Below the pieces are notes generated by a model, which saw only the letters and a program-made list of their open reading frames with translations, was not told the DNA's origin and searched no databases. A program made the translations under genes and the position numbers. This document shows positions 1 through 6,485 of a stretch of 10,793 nt of DNA, in pieces; within the stretch, counting starts at the first letter, position 1, and every line of letters begins with the position of its first letter. Source of the stretch: Clostridia bacterium (lineage in GTDB: Bacteria > Bacillota_A > Clostridia > Christensenellales > Aristaeellaceae); contig JAFQOY010000124.1 in NCBI GenBank assembly GCA_017412025.1, positions 1 through 10,793 on the forward strand, written 5' to 3'.

Positions 1-27
1 CAGCGTACAAGAAAATGATGTTTTATC

Positions 28-92
28 CGCTGCAAGTATGCGTTAGCAGACTTGCAGCGACAGACCGTCAACAATACTTTGTTGACGGTCTG
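28..92 (+). ncRNA. Two tandem long hairpins in the 3' part of an unidentified plus-strand RNA
   Basis: Two nearly perfect stem-loops lie one base apart. The first (28-59) pairs CGCTGCAAGT with ACTTGCAGCG; after one A/G mismatch it continues as TGC/GCA closing a GTTA tetraloop. The second (61-92) pairs 14 bases without error around a TACT tetraloop. A third hairpin with a T-run follows at once, so the plus strand is probably the transcribed one. No reading frame with a convincing protein covers the stretch. It could be the 3' end of a structured small RNA or an elaborate 3' UTR of a gene left of the window. The pairing is read directly; the RNA role is inferred. Confidence 0.4.
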
Positions 93-126
93 AAGCTCTC
101 ATGGCAAATGCCATGGGAGCTTTTTT
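93..126 (+). terminator. Rho-independent terminator for a plus-strand transcript entering from the left
   Basis: A 13-bp stem (93-105 with 110-122) contains one G-T wobble and closes an AAAT tetraloop; its 3' arm runs into TTTTTT (121-126). Read on the minus strand the hairpin has no T-run after it, so it does not end the esterase operon that approaches from the right. Confidence 0.85.
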
Positions 127-207
127 CGTGCTTTCAGGATGACCACAGCCCAATAGCGATGTGGGAGAAAACCGGTATCGACTGCCGAATCCGGCAAAAG
201 GAATCCA

Positions 208-1017
208 TCAGAGCATCTCCCGGAACCATTCCATCGTCTTGAGGAAGGTAGGGTTCCAGTAGGCGAAATCGTGTCCGCCCGGCGCGCTGGTGCAGGTGGC
301 CGGCAGGCCGTTCTCCTCGCAGAATGCCTTGAAGCGAGGATACTGCATCTCAAAGCGGACGTCCTGTTCGCCGTACTGGAAGAGCAGCGGCGGAATGCGC
401 GCGCCTTCCCGCTTGAGCTTCAGGGCCAGCTTCATGATGTTCTTGTGCTCGTCCTCAAGACCTTCAAGCCCGCCGTAGCAGGCTTTGAGGCTCGTGAGTA
501 GCTGCTGCGTGTACAGCGGAGAATCCTCGCACAGGGGCAGGGAGGGATCCGGCACGGCGCTCATCGCGGCGGCGGCTTTGTAGCGCTCGGGGTGCTGCAG
601 CGCGATGCGCATCGCACCCGTACCGCCCATGCTCAGCCCGGCGATGAACCGCTCCTCGGCGCGGACGCTGATGGGCAGCATCGCCTGCATGGCGGCGGGC
701 AGCTCGTCGGCGATGAAGTTTTCCATCTGGATGCCGTCCGGCACGTTGAGGTACCAGGTGTTGTATCCGTGCGGCATGACGACAGCAAACCCGTAACGCG
801 CGGCGATCGCTTCCATGGGCATCATGGTGCACCAGTCGGTGTAATCGCCCGTAAAGCCGTGCAGGAGATAGACGACGGGGAAGCGCTTTTGAGGATCGTA
901 GACGGTTTCGCGGCTGACCTGCGGATCGCGCTGGAACGGATAATCCGGCAGCACGACGCGCACTTCCGTGCGGAACTTCAGGCTGTCCGCATAAAAGTTG
1001 AGATTGATGGAACTCAT
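208..1017 (-). CDS. Cytoplasmic alpha/beta-hydrolase esterase (esterase D / tributyrin-esterase family)
   Basis: A 269-residue serine esterase of the PF00756 type. The nucleophile motif GLSMGG spans 127-132 (Ser129), HGF at 53-55 supplies the oxyanion-hole region, and Asp219 and His249 (in GGHD) are the likely rest of the triad. Length is normal for the family and there is no signal peptide, so it acts in the cytoplasm. It is the last gene of the sugar ABC operon, 12 bp after the MalG-type permease, with a GAGGAGG site before the ATG. Family members cleave short-chain acyl esters, including acetylated sugars and, in some cases, S-formylglutathione. In this context removal of acyl groups from imported oligosaccharides is the best guess; the substrate is not shown by the sequence. 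Confidence 0.88.
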   Translation of the reverse strand: MSSINLNFYADSLKFRTEVRVVLPDYPFQRDPQVSRETVYDPQKRFPVVYLLHGFTGDYTDWCTMMPMEAIAARYGFAVVMPHGYNTWYLNVPDGIQMENFIADELPAAMQAMLPISVRAEERFIAGLSMGGTGAMRIALQHPERYKAAAAMSAVPDPSLPLCEDSPLYTQQLLTSLKACYGGLEGLEDEHKNIMKLALKLKREGARIPPLLFQYGEQDVRFEMQYPRFKAFCEENGLPATCTSAPGGHDFAYWNPTFLKTMEWFREML

Positions 1018-1029
1018 GGTTTTTCCTCC

Positions 1030-1884
1030 TCAGCCTTTGATGCCTGCGCCGATCTGCAGGCCCTTCAGGAAATATTTCTGGCTCAGAAGATAGACGAAGA
1101 AGGTGGGGATGGCAGCCATGGTACAGGCGGCCAGGAAACGCTCGGGGTTGTTGCCGAAGTTATTCTTGAACTTCTGGATGCTGGGCGTGATGGTGGAGTT
1201 CTTCGGAGTCGTGATGGCGATGGACGGCCACATGAAGTCGTTCCAGCTGGCGTTGAAGGTGAAGAGCACCAGCACCATCAGCACGGGAACGAGCATGGGC
1301 AGCAGGATACGGCTGTAGATATAGAATTCGCTGGCGCCGTCGATACGTCCTGCCTCGTCAAACTCTTTGGGGATGCCCTTGAGGAAATTGCGTACGAGGA
1401 AGACGTTGAAGATGTTGGCCAGCAGCGGCGCGATGATGCAGGGGAGGGTGTCAATCCAGCCCAGCGCCTTGTAGATGTTGTACTGCGGGACGAGCGCGAC
1501 CACGTTGGGAATCGTGCTCAGGCCGAAGAGAATCCAGAACAAGGTGTCGCTGCCGCGGAAGGGCAGGCGCTCAAAGGCGTAGGCCGCGGTGGTGGAGATG
1601 AACAGCTGGCCGGCGATGCACACAAAGCAGACGACAAAGGTGTTGCGGAAGACGTCAAACAGCGGGAGACCGTTGTTGTGGAACACGTCCTCGTAGTTGA
1701 TGGTCACCCATTCCATGGGCAGCAGGTTGTGGTACTTGACGAACTTCTTGACCTCCAGAGAGCTCTTGAAGCTGGTCAGAACCGTCATCACCAGCGGCAG
1801 GATCCACAGGAGGGCGATGACGAGCAGCAAAAGGGACAGGAGCGCCTTGTAGACGTCGGCGCGCTTGATGCGGATCTTTTTCAT
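1030..1884 (-). CDS. Carbohydrate ABC transporter permease, MalG/LacG type
   Basis: A 284-residue inner-membrane subunit with about six hydrophobic segments: near 13-35, 82-103, 113-135, 146-166, 195-212 and 253-270. The cytoplasmic EAA loop that docks the ATPase is at about 173-196 (EFDEAGRIDGA through LLP), as expected for the MalG branch of family-1 sugar importers. It pairs with the MalF-type protein encoded just upstream. Translation starts 16 bp after that gene's stop, behind a purine-rich GAGGAGGAG site. No ATPase gene is present in the cluster; many Firmicutes sugar importers borrow a shared MsmX-type ATPase encoded elsewhere. The substrate cannot be read from the permease. Confidence 0.93.
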   Translation of the reverse strand: MKKIRIKRADVYKALLSLLLLVIALLWILPLVMTVLTSFKSSLEVKKFVKYHNLLPMEWVTINYEDVFHNNGLPLFDVFRNTFVVCFVCIAGQLFISTTAAYAFERLPFRGSDTLFWILFGLSTIPNVVALVPQYNIYKALGWIDTLPCIIAPLLANIFNVFLVRNFLKGIPKEFDEAGRIDGASEFYIYSRILLPMLVPVLMVLVLFTFNASWNDFMWPSIAITTPKNSTITPSIQKFKNNFGNNPERFLAACTMAAIPTFFVYLLSQKYFLKGLQIGAGIKG

Positions 1885-1900
1885 ATGCCTCTCCTCCTCC

Positions 1901-2824
1901 TCAGCTGTTTTCCTTCATCAGGTGGATCTGCACCAGGCTGACGGCCACGATGATCAGGCCCAGGATCAACGACATGGCGCTGGCCATGCCCGGATTGGCA
2001 CCAAAGCTGTCAAAGCCGAGCGACTTGATGCTCTGCATGAGCATCAGGTTGGATTTGTGCGTGAAACCGTTGATCGTTTCGATGATGACGCCGCCGTTGT
2101 TGAACATCTCGGGCTGGCCCCAGACGTTGAACTCGGCAATCAGCGTCGTTGCCAGCGTGTAGCTGAGCGGATAACGGATGCTGGGAATCGTGATATGAAT
2201 GAAACGCTGCCAGACATTGGCGCCGTCGATCTGCGAGGATTCAATGATTTCTTCGGGAATGCCGGCAAGGGCGCTCTGCAGGATGACCATCGTGCCGCCG
2301 TTGCCCCACCAGACGGAGATCCAGATGATGGCAATCCAGTTGAAGGGGATGGTATTCTGCCAGTTGAACTTGCCCAGACCCAGCATGGCGTTGATGATGC
2401 CGTAGTTGGTGTCAAACATATAGCCCCAGCTGCACATGACCACGCTCAGGCTCAGCAGGCTGGGAATGTAGTAGACGGACTGATAGAACTTGTAGCCGCG
2501 GCAGCGCGTGTTGATGGCAAAGGCCAGCAGCAGCGGCACGATGATGCGCAGCGGCACACAGAACAGGACAAAGACGACCGTGTTTTTGAGACCCCAGCGC
2601 AGCGTCCAGTAGTGCTGGGAAGTCTGGTCGAACAGACAGGTTCTGAGGTTGTCTAGGCCCACCCAGACGGGCTTTTGTCCGAGCGTCCATTTGGTGAACG
2701 CGGCGTAAATGCCGGTCAGGCTCGGGATGAGGTTGAAGCAGATGAAAACAAACAGCAGCGGAAAGAGGAACATCAGGGAAGTGATGAAGCGCTTGCGCTG
2801 ATTGGTGTGCCGAATGGCCTGCAT
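1901..2824 (-). CDS. Carbohydrate ABC transporter permease, MalF/LacF type
   Basis: A 307-residue membrane protein with hydrophobic segments near 15-38, 82-105, 115-137, 161-183, 219-231 and 280-301, and an EAA loop at 190-215 (PEEIIESSQIDGANVW through IPSI). An FKFYQSVYYIPSLLS-like stretch (here YKFYQSVYYIP, 111-121) is typical of MalF/LacF-type permeases. It forms the heterodimeric channel with the next gene. The start is supported by AGGAGG seven bases before the ATG. The gene follows the binding-protein gene after 90 bp that contain a strong hairpin, so the permeases are probably expressed below the level of the binding protein. Confidence 0.93.
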   Translation of the reverse strand: MQAIRHTNQRKRFITSLMFLFPLLFVFICFNLIPSLTGIYAAFTKWTLGQKPVWVGLDNLRTCLFDQTSQHYWTLRWGLKNTVVFVLFCVPLRIIVPLLLAFAINTRCRGYKFYQSVYYIPSLLSLSVVMCSWGYMFDTNYGIINAMLGLGKFNWQNTIPFNWIAIIWISVWWGNGGTMVILQSALAGIPEEIIESSQIDGANVWQRFIHITIPSIRYPLSYTLATTLIAEFNVWGQPEMFNNGGVIIETINGFTHKSNLMLMQSIKSLGFDSFGANPGMASAMSLILGLIIVAVSLVQIHLMKENS

Positions 2825-2861
2825 GGGGGCACCTCCTGTGGCGTAGAAATGGCGAAAAAGG

Positions 2862-2896
2862 AAAGGAAGGCGGCGTACCCGCGCCGCCTGTCCTTT
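2862..2896 (-). promoter_or_regulatory. Intercistronic stem-loop between binding-protein and permease genes
   Basis: AAAGGAAGGCGGCG (2862-2875) pairs with 2882-2896 around a six-base loop, with one bulged base. Reading on the minus strand the stem is followed by CCTTTTTCGCC, a short T-run. Such structures after the binding-protein gene of sugar operons act as partial terminators or protect the upstream mRNA from 3' decay, giving more binding protein than permease. The structure is seen; the effect is inferred. Confidence 0.6.
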
Positions 2897-2914
2897 ATCC
2901 TGTCGGTGAATCCC

Positions 2915-4141
2915 TTACTTGAGGCCGTTGATGGCTTCCTGGCACTGGGCCTGGATGGCGTCAGCATACTCTTCGGGGGTGATGTTGCCGTACACGGCCT
3001 GGAAATCCAGCTCATTGAACACGTCGGTGAACGCGCCGGCATAGGTGTGATAGGCGGCGAAGGTCTCGCAGCCGCCGACCATGGCGCCCGCCTGCGGCAG
3101 AGCCTTGAACTCCTCGCTCTCAGCGGTTTCCTTGGCCATGACGATCGCGCCGCTCAGCGCCCAGTCCATCGCGTGCTCACGCAGGTATTCCATGAAGCGC
3201 AAGGTCGCAACCTGTTCGGCCTCGGTCACGTCGCGATGCATCTTGACGATGCACTCGGTGGCGCCCCAGTTGTAGGGGTTGGCAGCGTCCATCTGGATGC
3301 TGGGCATCATCTTGTAGTTGATGCCGTACTCCTGCACGGCGCTCAGGTTCCAGGTGCCGCCGGTGGCGAAGATCAGCTCTTCAAGCGCCAGCATGCCCAT
3401 GACGTCGTCGCCCTGCTGATGGGTGACGCCCATGTCGTACAGGCCCTTCCAGAGGTTGGTGGCCTTGATGAGGGCTTCCTTGTCGATGGTCACGACGTCT
3501 TCCGGATCGCCTTCGGCCTTGTAGGTGCCGCCGCACTGCTCGTAGGCGTTGATCATGTCGTTGCGGCCCCAGCTGCCGCCCAGGAGCTTGACGTCGGTCA
3601 CGCCGTCGGCGGCCATGCGCTCGCCGATGGCATACAGCTCGTCCCAGGTGATGATGCCGTCGGCGACTTCATCCGGGCAGTACTGCGCGGCCAGATCCAT
3701 GTTGCAGTAGGTGACGACGGTCGGAGCGCAGAACGGGATGCCGTAGCGCACGCCGTTGACCTTGCCGGCTTCGTTGCTCAGATACAGATCTTCGCTGAAG
3801 TTGCCGTAAGCGCCGAGGAACTCGTCGAGCGGATCCAGCACGCCGCGCAGCGCGAAGCTGGGGATCTGGTAGCTGTGGATGATGCAGGCGACCGGAGCGG
3901 CGGAAGCGTCGCCGGCGACCAGCGCCATCTGGGTATACAGGGTGCCCACTTCGGTGGCTACATGGTTGATGTGCACATCGGGGTTGGCTTCGTTGAAGCT
4001 GTCGACAACGCCCTGGATGATGCGGAAGTCATCGCCGGTATAGATGGACCAGACGTTCACTTCGGTCTTTTCGGCAGCTGCAAAGGACACCATGCCAACG
4101 CACAGCATGATGGCGAGCAACAGGGAGACGAGTTTCTTCAT
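2915..4141 (-). CDS. Extracellular sugar-binding protein of an ABC importer (family 1)
   Basis: A 408-residue secreted solute-binding protein, first gene of the operon. Residues 1-23 form a Sec signal peptide (MKK, hydrophobic core, then SFAAA before EKTEV). The mature part begins with VNVWSIYTGDD and has the family-1 pattern VDSFNEANPDVHIN (46-59), LDPLDEFL (102-109), and ITWDELYAIGERM (164-176). The start was placed at 4141, not further upstream, because AAGGAGG sits eight bases before it and the signal peptide begins there. No lipobox cysteine is present at the cleavage region, which is unusual for a Gram-positive binding protein. The partners are the two permeases downstream; the ligand is probably an oligosaccharide but is not determined. 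Confidence 0.92.
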   Translation of the reverse strand: MKKLVSLLLAIMLCVGMVSFAAAEKTEVNVWSIYTGDDFRIIQGVVDSFNEANPDVHINHVATEVGTLYTQMALVAGDASAAPVACIIHSYQIPSFALRGVLDPLDEFLGAYGNFSEDLYLSNEAGKVNGVRYGIPFCAPTVVTYCNMDLAAQYCPDEVADGIITWDELYAIGERMAADGVTDVKLLGGSWGRNDMINAYEQCGGTYKAEGDPEDVVTIDKEALIKATNLWKGLYDMGVTHQQGDDVMGMLALEELIFATGGTWNLSAVQEYGINYKMMPSIQMDAANPYNWGATECIVKMHRDVTEAEQVATLRFMEYLREHAMDWALSGAIVMAKETAESEEFKALPQAGAMVGGCETFAAYHTYAGAFTDVFNELDFQAVYGNITPEEYADAIQAQCQEAINGLK

Positions 4142-4358
4142 ATGGGATACCTCCTTGCATATTTTGACACGCACCTGCGTGTACAAGCCTTTCCTGCAGC
4201 CGCCCTGCGGCGGCAGCGCTGCGCTGGATTGCATGCAATTGGCATTTCCGATGAAATGCGCATTTCATCCGGCGGCAAAAAAGCGGCACAGATTCCGACG
4301 AGATATTCGAAATTGGTTTTGATTTCTGATGCTGTCTGTTTATTTTTAACCATATCTT
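4142..4358 (-). promoter_or_regulatory. Long structured 5' leader of the sugar-uptake operon
   Basis: If transcription starts about seven bases beyond the -10 box at 4366-4371, the leader is near 215 nt. It contains, in minus-strand order, the palindrome at 4250-4269, a second palindrome ATTGCATGCAAT (4228-4239), a GC-rich hairpin (4196-4204 with 4209-4217, one A/A mismatch) and a small hairpin (ACACGCA with TGCGTGT, 4167-4182) just before the AAGGAGG site at 4148-4154. No coding frame is evident on either strand. I do not recognise a known riboswitch class. Confidence 0.5.
4250..4269. promoter_or_regulatory. Perfect 20-bp palindrome, candidate LacI-family operator
   Basis: GATGAAATGCGCATTTCATC is identical to its reverse complement and centred on CpG, the form typical of LacI/GalR-family operators. 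A further GCATTTC half-site lies at 4242-4248, giving three half-sites in alternating orientation (4242, 4253, 4260). It lies roughly 90-110 bp downstream of the inferred operon start site, a position suited to roadblock repression. No LacI-type gene is in the window, so the cognate regulator is unknown. Confidence 0.5.
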
Positions 4359-4365
4359 TAATTAA

Positions 4366-4394
4366 ATTATAGACTCAATCGACAAGCTGTTCAA
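4366..4394 (-). promoter_or_regulatory. Sigma-A promoter of the sugar-uptake operon
   Basis: On the minus strand TTGAAC (4389-4394) is followed by 17 bases and a perfect TATAAT (4366-4371). It faces the binding-protein gene and is the only near-consensus promoter I see in the divergent intergenic region on this strand. Confidence 0.8.
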
Positions 4395-4414
4395 TGGCAG
4401 AAAATGGGATTTCA

Positions 4415-4443
4415 TTGACAATTCCTATGATTACATGTATCAT
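4415..4443 (+). promoter_or_regulatory. Sigma-A promoter of the AraC-family gene
   Basis: A perfect TTGACA (4415-4420) is followed by 17 bases and TATCAT (4438-4443). The predicted start near 4450 leaves a leader of only about 11 nt that consists mainly of the GGGG ribosome site before the ATG at 4461. The two divergent -35 boxes are 20 bp apart, so one bound regulator could affect both promoters. AATGG occurs twice in that gap with a 10-bp period (4393, 4403). Confidence 0.75.
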
Positions 4444-4460
4444 GGGATCGGGGTGATGCA

Positions 4461-5225
4461 ATGTTTGATATCGTGGACGCCGGATTTGACTGGGCCGTGC
4501 CCAGCGGCTTCTCGCTTGACCGGACGGACGGGACGTTTTCCCCGTGGATCATGGCGCAGTACTTCGGCGAACTGGAGCTTTGCGTGGAGGGGGAAACGAT
4601 CACTGAGACGACCAATACGCTGCTCCTGATTCCGCCGAACACGCCGCACGGGTATGTCTGCCATGCGCCGACCAGCCATAACTGGCTGCATATCGAGGGC
4701 GAGTTTGAGCCTCTGCTTGCGCGCTATGGCCTCAGGACGCACAGCCTGTACCGGCTCAGGGCGGTGGGCGACATCTCCGATCTGTTCCGTGCGATCAGCA
4801 GAAGCTACTTCGGCAACGACGCCTACCGCATGGAATACATGCGCCTGAAGGTGGAGGAGATTTTGCTGCAGACGGCCGTGCAGGCGCAGCTGCCGCCGGA
4901 GAGCGGCTCTACGCGAAGCGGTATGCTGCGCGAACTGCGCAACGAGATCATTGAGCATCCGGAAAGGGACTGGAGCATTGCCAGCATGGCGGCGAGGCTG
5001 TACGTGAGCGAACCCTATTTCTTCCAGCTGTACCGCCAGTATTTCGGCGTCAGCCCCGCGCAGGACGTGGGCGCCATCCGCGCCGAGCGTGCGCGTTCCA
5101 TGCTTGAGACCGGCCTGCCGCTCGCGTACGTCGCCAGGCGCTGCGGATACTCGAGCGTGTACAGCTTCATCCGCGCATTCAAGCGCGCGACCGGCATGAC
5201 GCCCGGGCAGTGCAGGCGCACATGA
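4461..5225 (+). CDS. AraC-family transcriptional regulator of the divergent sugar operon
   Basis: A 254-residue protein with an N-terminal cupin-like sensor (about 10-90, including LLIPPNTPH at 55-63) and a C-terminal double helix-turn-helix. The first HTH is about 171-192 (WSIASMAARLYVSEPYFFQLYR) and the second about 217-242, followed by the signature FIRAFKRATGMTPGQ (236-250). Family members of this layout usually activate transport genes after binding a sugar. Divergent placement 319 bp from the binding-protein gene, with back-to-back promoters, makes the neighbouring importer operon its probable target. The start ATG is preceded by a GGGG-type site; another ATG five bases upstream is out of frame. 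Confidence 0.9.
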   Translation: MFDIVDAGFDWAVPSGFSLDRTDGTFSPWIMAQYFGELELCVEGETITETTNTLLLIPPNTPHGYVCHAPTSHNWLHIEGEFEPLLARYGLRTHSLYRLRAVGDISDLFRAISRSYFGNDAYRMEYMRLKVEEILLQTAVQAQLPPESGSTRSGMLRELRNEIIEHPERDWSIASMAARLYVSEPYFFQLYRQYFGVSPAQDVGAIRAERARSMLETGLPLAYVARRCGYSSVYSFIRAFKRATGMTPGQCRRT

Positions 5226-5232
5226 AAATAAA

Positions 5233-5275
5233 AAAGCGGAAAATCCAACGCCGGGCGGCGCGGGTTTTCCGCTTT
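5233..5275 (-). terminator. Bidirectional terminator between convergent AraC and HAD genes
   Basis: A 14-bp stem (5233-5246 with 5262-5275, one G-T wobble) encloses a small CGCCG/CGGCG inner hairpin. On the minus strand it is followed by TTTTTTATTTT, a strong signal ending the HAD gene. On the plus strand the tail is only TTTCATTT, so it is a weaker stop for the AraC gene. Confidence 0.85.
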
Positions 5276-5278
5276 CAT

Positions 5279-6124
5279 TTACGGGCGATTGCCGTTTTCC
5301 TGATTCAGAATGCCTGAATAATGGCTGATCGCATATGCGACTCCGCCTTCGTCGTTTGCATAGGTGACGAAGCCTGCGGCCGCCTTCACCTGCGGCGCAG
5401 CGTTGCCCATGGCGACGCTGTCGGGATAAAACGAGATCATCTCCAGATCGTTGATATCATCGCCGAAGACGGATACTTCCTCAACCGCCAGGCCCAGTTT
5501 TTGGCGAACACGCTCGATTGCCTTCAGCTTTCCTGCGTCCTGTCCGGAGATCTGGATCGTCCGGCCTTCATCGGTAATATACACATTAGCCTTCGGACCG
5601 ATCCGCTGCCGGATGGTTTCTCCAAGCGATGGCGGTAGCGGGCGCACGGAATCCGTCAGGTGATCGTAGAATATGAGGACCTTTACTGTATCCCGGATCG
5701 CCGTTTCGTCGATGGCACAGATCCGCGCCTGCTCAAGCCCCCAGCTTCTGTTCATCGACGCATCAACCGGGAAATTGAACGCATAGCCTTCTTGCGGCAT
5801 GTGGAGCGAGAGATGGACGTCCTCATAAGCCGCAGCGGCGGCGATGCAGGCGCGCACGGCGTCGGGATGGATATAGCTGTAATGGGTGTGCCCATCCATG
5901 CAGATACACGCGCCGTTTGCATAGATACCGCCGTCAAACAGTGCAAAATCCGCATCCGTCCACCCGAGCGTTTTGTCAAGGCGCGGCGAGCGGGCGGTCG
6001 CGAAGAAGACGCGGACGCCACGTGCCCTGCACGCCGTGATCGCCTCCCTTGCGGAGGCGGGGATTTGCTTGGCAGAGTTGAGCAGCGTGCCGTCCAGATC
6101 GAAGAATAATGCCTTGATCATCAT
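5279..6124 (-). CDS. Cof-type HAD-superfamily sugar-phosphate-like phosphatase
   Basis: A 281-residue cytoplasmic hydrolase with all four HAD motifs: DLDGT at 9-13 (Asp9 nucleophile, Asp11 acid/base), Thr43 in FATARS, Lys199 in DAGKLKAIE, and GDDINDLEM at 221-229. The large cap between motifs II and III and the length fit the Cof/IIB group, whose members dephosphorylate sugar phosphates, flavin precursors or pyridoxal phosphate; the substrate cannot be told here. Either of two adjacent ATG codons (6122 or 6119) could start translation behind AAAGGA; the second has the better spacing. It lies downstream of the LRR_5 remnant and the metallophosphatase on the same strand and may be co-transcribed with them. 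Confidence 0.9.
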   Translation of the reverse strand: MMIKALFFDLDGTLLNSAKQIPASAREAITACRARGVRVFFATARSPRLDKTLGWTDADFALFDGGIYANGACICMDGHTHYSYIHPDAVRACIAAAAAYEDVHLSLHMPQEGYAFNFPVDASMNRSWGLEQARICAIDETAIRDTVKVLIFYDHLTDSVRPLPPSLGETIRQRIGPKANVYITDEGRTIQISGQDAGKLKAIERVRQKLGLAVEEVSVFGDDINDLEMISFYPDSVAMGNAAPQVKAAAGFVTYANDEGGVAYAISHYSGILNQENGNRP

Positions 6125-6197
6125 GAGAATCCTTTCGTGCGGGATATCTGCATCCGGGTGTGCGGGAAGGTCAACGGGATATGGCGAAGAGAGTATT

Positions 6198-6419
6198 TCA
6201 GATGACGACGGATTGGCGAATATATCTGCGCCTTTTCTGGCGGCAATCGGCGGATGGCATGACCGGCCTGACAGCCTTCACGTTGATTCCTTTTTTCGCT
6301 CAGCCGCTGCAGCCGGCAAAAGCGTCTGCGCCGATGGCTGTGACAGAGGGCGGGATGCTGATATGCTCCGCTTCTCTGTTATTAAGGGCGAGCAGCCTGC
6401 CCTCTTCGATCGCAAACAC
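6198..6419 (-). pseudogene. Broken LRR_5 (BspA-like) mini-gene
   Basis: A GTG codon at 6417-6419 has a perfect AGGAGG seven bases before it (6427-6432). The frame reads VFAIEEGRLLALNN and then ISIPPSVTAIGADAFAGCSG, a textbook LRR_5 repeat, before a TGA at 6300-6302 after 39 residues. Past that stop the same frame reads AKKGINVKAV, which resembles the C-terminal tail (YAKKxGI) that often closes such proteins, and stays open to a TGA at 6198-6200. The simplest reading is a larger LRR_5 gene whose middle repeats were lost, leaving an in-frame stop at the junction. It could also be a functional 39-residue protein (6300-6419). It lies 66 bp after the metallophosphatase gene. Confidence 0.5.
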
Positions 6420-6485
6420 AAAAACACCTCCTGAAAGCGGAATGCCGCAAGCGGTATGAATCCGGCGCAATCGGATAAAGCATCG

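Noticed and set aside
183..196. TGCCG/CGGCA hairpin just after the esterase stop as the operon terminator
   Set aside because: The stem is only 5 bp and the nearest T-run on the minus strand is some ten bases away, so it is too weak to call.
592..1941. A 449-codon plus-strand open frame opposite the esterase and permease genes
   Set aside because: It is antisense to three clearly conserved genes, rich in H, D, G and V as expected of a mirror frame, and has no family resemblance.
4142..4234. A longer N-terminus for the binding protein (start at 4234)
   Set aside because: The extra 31 residues would precede a complete signal peptide, and the ribosome site lies before 4141.
2675..4372. A 565-codon plus-strand open frame opposite the binding-protein gene
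   Set aside because: It is antisense to a binding protein with a signal peptide and ribosome site, and its composition is that of a shadow frame.
6300..6302. Selenocysteine or other recoding of the TGA in the LRR_5 mini-gene
   Set aside because: TGA is the normal stop of several intact genes here (esterase, permeases, AraC, phosphatase), and nothing about the repeat family suggests selenocysteine.
6160..6459. A 99-codon plus-strand open frame with an apparent membrane segment
   Set aside because: No ribosome site, lies opposite the LRR_5 frame, whose repeat motif and AGGAGG site are far more convincing.
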